Shown here: piece by piece, positions 61,385 to 64,000 of the stretch
Layout: the number at the start of each line of letters is the position of its first letter
Position numbering within the stretch: the stretch's first letter is position 1
NCBI GenBank assembly: GCA_014872815.1
Contig: WKFK01000015.1
Span: forward strand, 124,001-188,000
Direction of reading: 5' to 3'
DNA: 64,000 nt
From: Paracoccaceae bacterium
Lineage (GTDB): Bacteria > Pseudomonadota > Alphaproteobacteria > Rhodobacterales > Rhodobacteraceae
Position numbers and translations under genes: made by a program
The notes under the pieces: generated by a model
The model's input: only the letters and a program-made list of their open reading frames with translations
What the model was told of the DNA's origin: nothing
The model's database searches: none

Positions 61385-62965
61385 ATGCCGACCGCATCAG
61401 AATTGCCAATCGACAACAGCGCCAGCGCGAGTCAAATGGCAGAGGCCATGTTTGGATCGGGCATCACAATTATCGATGCCGACTACACCGGCCATTATAT
61501 GTCTAGCGGGATTTATTCGGACGGTGATACCGTAGCACCCGATGCCACCCCATCGGACAGCGGTGTGATCCTGTCCACCGGCTATACCAAAGACTTCACG
61601 AACACGACTGGCGACGTGAATGTAAACAGCGGCACCACTGGTCAGATGGGCACCGGAGGCGACGCCGATCTTACAGCCATGTCCGGTGGCACCACCTATG
61701 ACGCTGCCGTGTTCCAAGCCTCCTTCGTTCCAGACGGCGACACACTGACAATGCAGATCGTGTTTTCGTCGGAAGAATACTTGGAATATGTCGACAACGG
61801 CTTCAACGACGCAGTTGGGATTTGGGTCAACGGCGAAAAGGCCACCCTGTCGATTGGCGATGGCGACATCACCGTCGACAATATCAACAACGAAGACAAC
61901 GCAAACCTGTACCTCGACAACCCGGCAGACGGCGAGACCGTGAACAGTGAGATGGACGGTTTGACCGTTACATTGACCGTTAAGGCACCAGTAACGCCGG
62001 GTGAAGTTAACACCATCAAAATTGGCATCGCGGATTCTGGTGACGATCAATACGACTCCAACCTTTTGATCGCCGGGGATTCGATCCAGTGCGCCCTTGT
62101 CGCTCAGGATGATGAATATGAAATTGGCGCTGGTGCCACCAAAACCGTAGACGTTCTTGCCAACGATTCCGCCCCAGATGGGGCGACAATGACCATTACC
62201 AAAATCAACGGCCAGGAGGTCAACGCCGGCGATTCTGTCACCCTTGCCTCCGGTGAGATCGTGACCTTGAATCCCGATGGCACGCTGTCCATTGAAACCG
62301 ACAATGACCTGGGCAGCGAAGCCTTCACCTATGAAGTCGAAGATTCCGACGGCAACACAGACACCGGTTTTGTAAAAGTCACCACGACCACGGCGCCTTG
62401 CTTTGTGGCTGGAACAGAAATTGTGACCCAAGACGGGCTGATGAAAGTGGAAGACTTGATGCCCGGTCATAAGGTTCTGACACGTGACAACGGCTTCCAG
62501 CCTTTGCTCTGGATCGGCACAACCGTGCGGCAGGCGACAGGGCCTGACGCCCCCATCCGCCTCGCGAAGGATGCACTGGGCAACCACGAAGCGGTGGAGT
62601 TCTCTCCCAATCACCGTATTCTGATCAAATCCTCTCAGGCGGCCATGTTGTTTGGCGAATCCGAAGTGCTGGTGAAAGCCAAAGATCTGGTGAACGGCGA
62701 CACAATCACCGTGCGCGAAGATCATGGTCCTGTGACCTATGTGCACATTCTGTTTGACCGCCACGAGATTGTCCGCGCCAACGGGCTAGACAGCGAAAGC
62801 TACCATCCGGGACAGGAAACACTCGATAGTTTTGACGCAGAGACCCGCGATGAAATCCTGCGACTTATGCCAAACTCAGATGCTTTGATGGGCTATGGCT
62901 TTGGACCGTCCGCGCGTATTTCACTTCGCAAATATGAGGCCGAAGCGCTGATAACCGCAGCTTAA
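61385..62965 (+). CDS. Choice-of-anchor-L plus Hint-domain secreted protein (copy 2)
   Basis: The 526 residues are a paralogue of the product at 57928, with the same domain order. N-terminal marks: YMSSGIYSDGDTVAPDATPS, VILSTGYTKDFTNTTGDVNV, MQIVFSSEEYLEYVDNGFND, LSIGDGDITVDNINNEDNAN. Cadherin/Ig-like part: TKTVDVLANDSAPDGATMTI. The Hint domain begins PCFVAGTEIVTQDGLMKVED with Cys339; then QPLLWIGTTVRQATGPDAP, EFSPNHRILIKSSQAAMLFG and YVHILFDRHEIVRANGLDSE. The asparagine expected at an intein C-terminus is absent, so cleavage without ligation is expected. ATG 61385 follows AGGGGACC. A secreted, self-processing role is inferred. Confidence 0.87.
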   Translation: MPTASELPIDNSASASQMAEAMFGSGITIIDADYTGHYMSSGIYSDGDTVAPDATPSDSGVILSTGYTKDFTNTTGDVNVNSGTTGQMGTGGDADLTAMSGGTTYDAAVFQASFVPDGDTLTMQIVFSSEEYLEYVDNGFNDAVGIWVNGEKATLSIGDGDITVDNINNEDNANLYLDNPADGETVNSEMDGLTVTLTVKAPVTPGEVNTIKIGIADSGDDQYDSNLLIAGDSIQCALVAQDDEYEIGAGATKTVDVLANDSAPDGATMTITKINGQEVNAGDSVTLASGEIVTLNPDGTLSIETDNDLGSEAFTYEVEDSDGNTDTGFVKVTTTTAPCFVAGTEIVTQDGLMKVEDLMPGHKVLTRDNGFQPLLWIGTTVRQATGPDAPIRLAKDALGNHEAVEFSPNHRILIKSSQAAMLFGESEVLVKAKDLVNGDTITVREDHGPVTYVHILFDRHEIVRANGLDSESYHPGQETLDSFDAETRDEILRLMPNSDALMGYGFGPSARISLRKYEAEALITAA

Positions 62966-63020
62966 AGGGCAAAAACCCCCTGTTAGAGCCATAAAACCTC
63001 AGGTCATCCGCATAGCGTGG

Positions 63021-63048
63021 TTGACCGGCTCAAGGAGTGCGCGATAGG
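63021..63048 (+). promoter_or_regulatory. Possible promoter of the channel gene
   Basis: TTGACC (63021-63026) and GATAGG (63043-63048) are 16 bases apart, upstream of the ATG at 63076. The -10 match is poor. Confidence 0.25.
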
Positions 63049-63075
63049 GGGAGGCAAGCAACTTCGGTACTGACT

Positions 63076-64000
63076 ATGCGCTTCCTCCCCGCAGCCTTGA
63101 TCTGTCTCCTCTCCGTCCTGTCGTGGACGTCCAGCGGTTCTGCACAATCGCCAGATACTTTGACATTTGCCACTGTGGACCGTCCGCCGTTTGTCTTCTT
63201 AGATGACAACACACCGCGCGGCTTCAGCGTGGATTTGATCCGTGCCATCGCAGAAGATCTGGGCAAAGAGATCACCTTTGCGCCGCAGGACAGCTTCCCC
63301 GACATGTTAAGCGCAGTGGAAGCGGGCACAGTTGATGGTGCTATTGCCAACATTTCGATCACCGCGTCGCGCGAAACGGTGATGGATTTCAGCCAACCGA
63401 TTTTTGAAAGCGGCATTCAGATCCTGCTGCCATCCGAGCCCGGCAGCCTAGCGCGAATTGGCGGGCTGCTCACCCGGGAAATCCTCACCGCCATTATGGT
63501 GGCCTTGGGGATGCTGTTTGGCGGCGGAATGTTGATGTGGTTTTTTGAACGGCGGCATCAGCCGTATTTCGATCGCCCCGCCAAAGATGCCCTGTTCCCG
63601 TCTTTCTGGTGGGCGCTCAATCTGGTGGTAAACGGCGGCTTTGAAGAGCGCATGCCTCTGTCCCGCCCGGGTCGGTTCTTTGCAGTGATCCTCGTCGTGG
63701 CCAGCCTGTTTGTTGTCTCTGTCTTTGTGGCAACGATCACTGCCGCCGTGACGGTAGAGGCGTTGCAGGATTCGGTGGACAGCATCAACGATCTGGACGG
63801 TCGCAAAGTGGGCTCTGTGCGCGGATCTACTTCTGCGCAGTTCCTGACAACACGGGACATCCGCTTCCGTGACTTTGACTCGCCGCACGAACTCCTGGCT
63901 GCGTTTCAGGATGGGGACATCGATTCTGTTGTGTTTGACGGGCCAATCCTTGCGTATTTTGCCACCAACGATGGCCGCAATGAGTCCCGCTTGATTGAAC
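63076..64000 (+). CDS. Prokaryotic ionotropic glutamate receptor-like channel (truncated by window edge)
   Basis: The 308 visible codons start with a signal peptide (MRFLPAALICLLSVLSW). Then comes the first lobe of a periplasmic SBP_bac_3-type clamshell (LTFATVDRPPFVFLDDN, ISITASRETVMDFSQPIFES with Arg99 in the amino-acid carboxylate position). The lobe is interrupted by TM1 (residues ~135-156), a pore-loop segment (FPSFWWALNLVVNGGFEERM) and TM2 (~200-227). The second lobe resumes with LDGRKVGSVRGSTSAQFL. This is the order of GluR0-like ligand-gated channels. Where GluR0-type pores read GYGD, this one reads GFEE (residues 188-191), so selectivity is doubtful. The Shine-Dalgarno is weak. The rest of lobe 2 is missing. 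Confidence 0.82.
   Translation, partial: MRFLPAALICLLSVLSWTSSGSAQSPDTLTFATVDRPPFVFLDDNTPRGFSVDLIRAIAEDLGKEITFAPQDSFPDMLSAVEAGTVDGAIANISITASRETVMDFSQPIFESGIQILLPSEPGSLARIGGLLTREILTAIMVALGMLFGGGMLMWFFERRHQPYFDRPAKDALFPSFWWALNLVVNGGFEERMPLSRPGRFFAVILVVASLFVVSVFVATITAAVTVEALQDSVDSINDLDGRKVGSVRGSTSAQFLTTRDIRFRDFDSPHELLAAFQDGDIDSVVFDGPILAYFATNDGRNESRLIE

Noticed and set aside
61189-61506. Basic open frame ahead of the second Hint gene
   Set aside because: It overlaps the true gene out of frame, is Arg-rich like random GC-rich frames and has no good ribosome-binding site.
1-64000. Prophage, IS element, CRISPR or other mobile DNA
   Set aside because: No integrase, transposase, terminal repeats, target duplications or spaced direct repeats were seen; the tRNA-Lys has no integrase beside it.

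Overview
The window is a chromosomal segment of an alphaproteobacterium, most likely a marine member of the Rhodobacteraceae (Roseobacter group). The evidence is the FlaF/FlbT flagellin-control pair, the MotE protein, a flagellar gene order typical of roseobacters, fused FdsG-FdsB formate dehydrogenase, tandem polyamine ABC transporters, Hint-domain secreted proteins and dense small operons with many 4-bp stop/start overlaps. I see no prophage, insertion sequence, CRISPR array or rRNA.

Layout. 1-5.3 kb: end of a LysR regulator and an NAD-dependent formate dehydrogenase operon (fdsGB fusion, a frameshifted VOC gene, fdsA). 5.3-9.5 kb: a minus-strand run with two GST-family proteins, a PaiB-like FMN protein, mtaB and dapF. 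tRNA-Lys(UUU) follows at 9.55 kb, then a DMT permease. 10.7-36.2 kb: a large flagellar island in seven transcription units: fliF-fliH-fliN-fliP (minus); fliL-orf-motE-motA-orf-orf-flhA-fliR-flhB-orf (plus); flgB-flgC-fliE-fliQ-flgF-flgG-flgA-flgH-fliL2 (minus); fliI (plus); fliC-flaF-flbT-DUF1217 (minus); flgJ-like-flgN-like (minus); fliK-flgD (plus). It supplies the export apparatus, rod, L-ring, MS-ring and filament, but fliG, fliM, motB, flgE, flgI, flgK and flgL are not in the window.

36.2-50 kb: a small-molecule kinase-like gene, then polyamine genes. These are a PuuB-like oxidase, a putrescine-type ABC importer (SBP, ATPase, two permeases), a divergent GntR regulator, a class III aminotransferase of putrescine-pyruvate type, and a second polyamine-type ABC importer whose ATPase gene carries a one-base frameshift. 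The first set looks like an uptake-plus-catabolism unit under the GntR protein; a 10-base sequence, AATTTGATCA, occurs on both sides of gntR, in front of each neighbouring target.

50-57.7 kb: cell-wall and housekeeping genes (L,D-transpeptidase, lytic transglycosylase, WYL regulator with divergent GST, RNase R, a DUF2064-type transferase, dapE).

57.9-64 kb: the most unusual block. Two paralogous proteins with a choice-of-anchor-L-like region and a C-terminal Hint (hedgehog/intein-type) domain flank a third Hint-like protein that lacks the expected Cys and His. The block ends in a truncated gene for a prokaryotic ionotropic-glutamate-receptor-like channel whose filter reads GFE instead of GYG.
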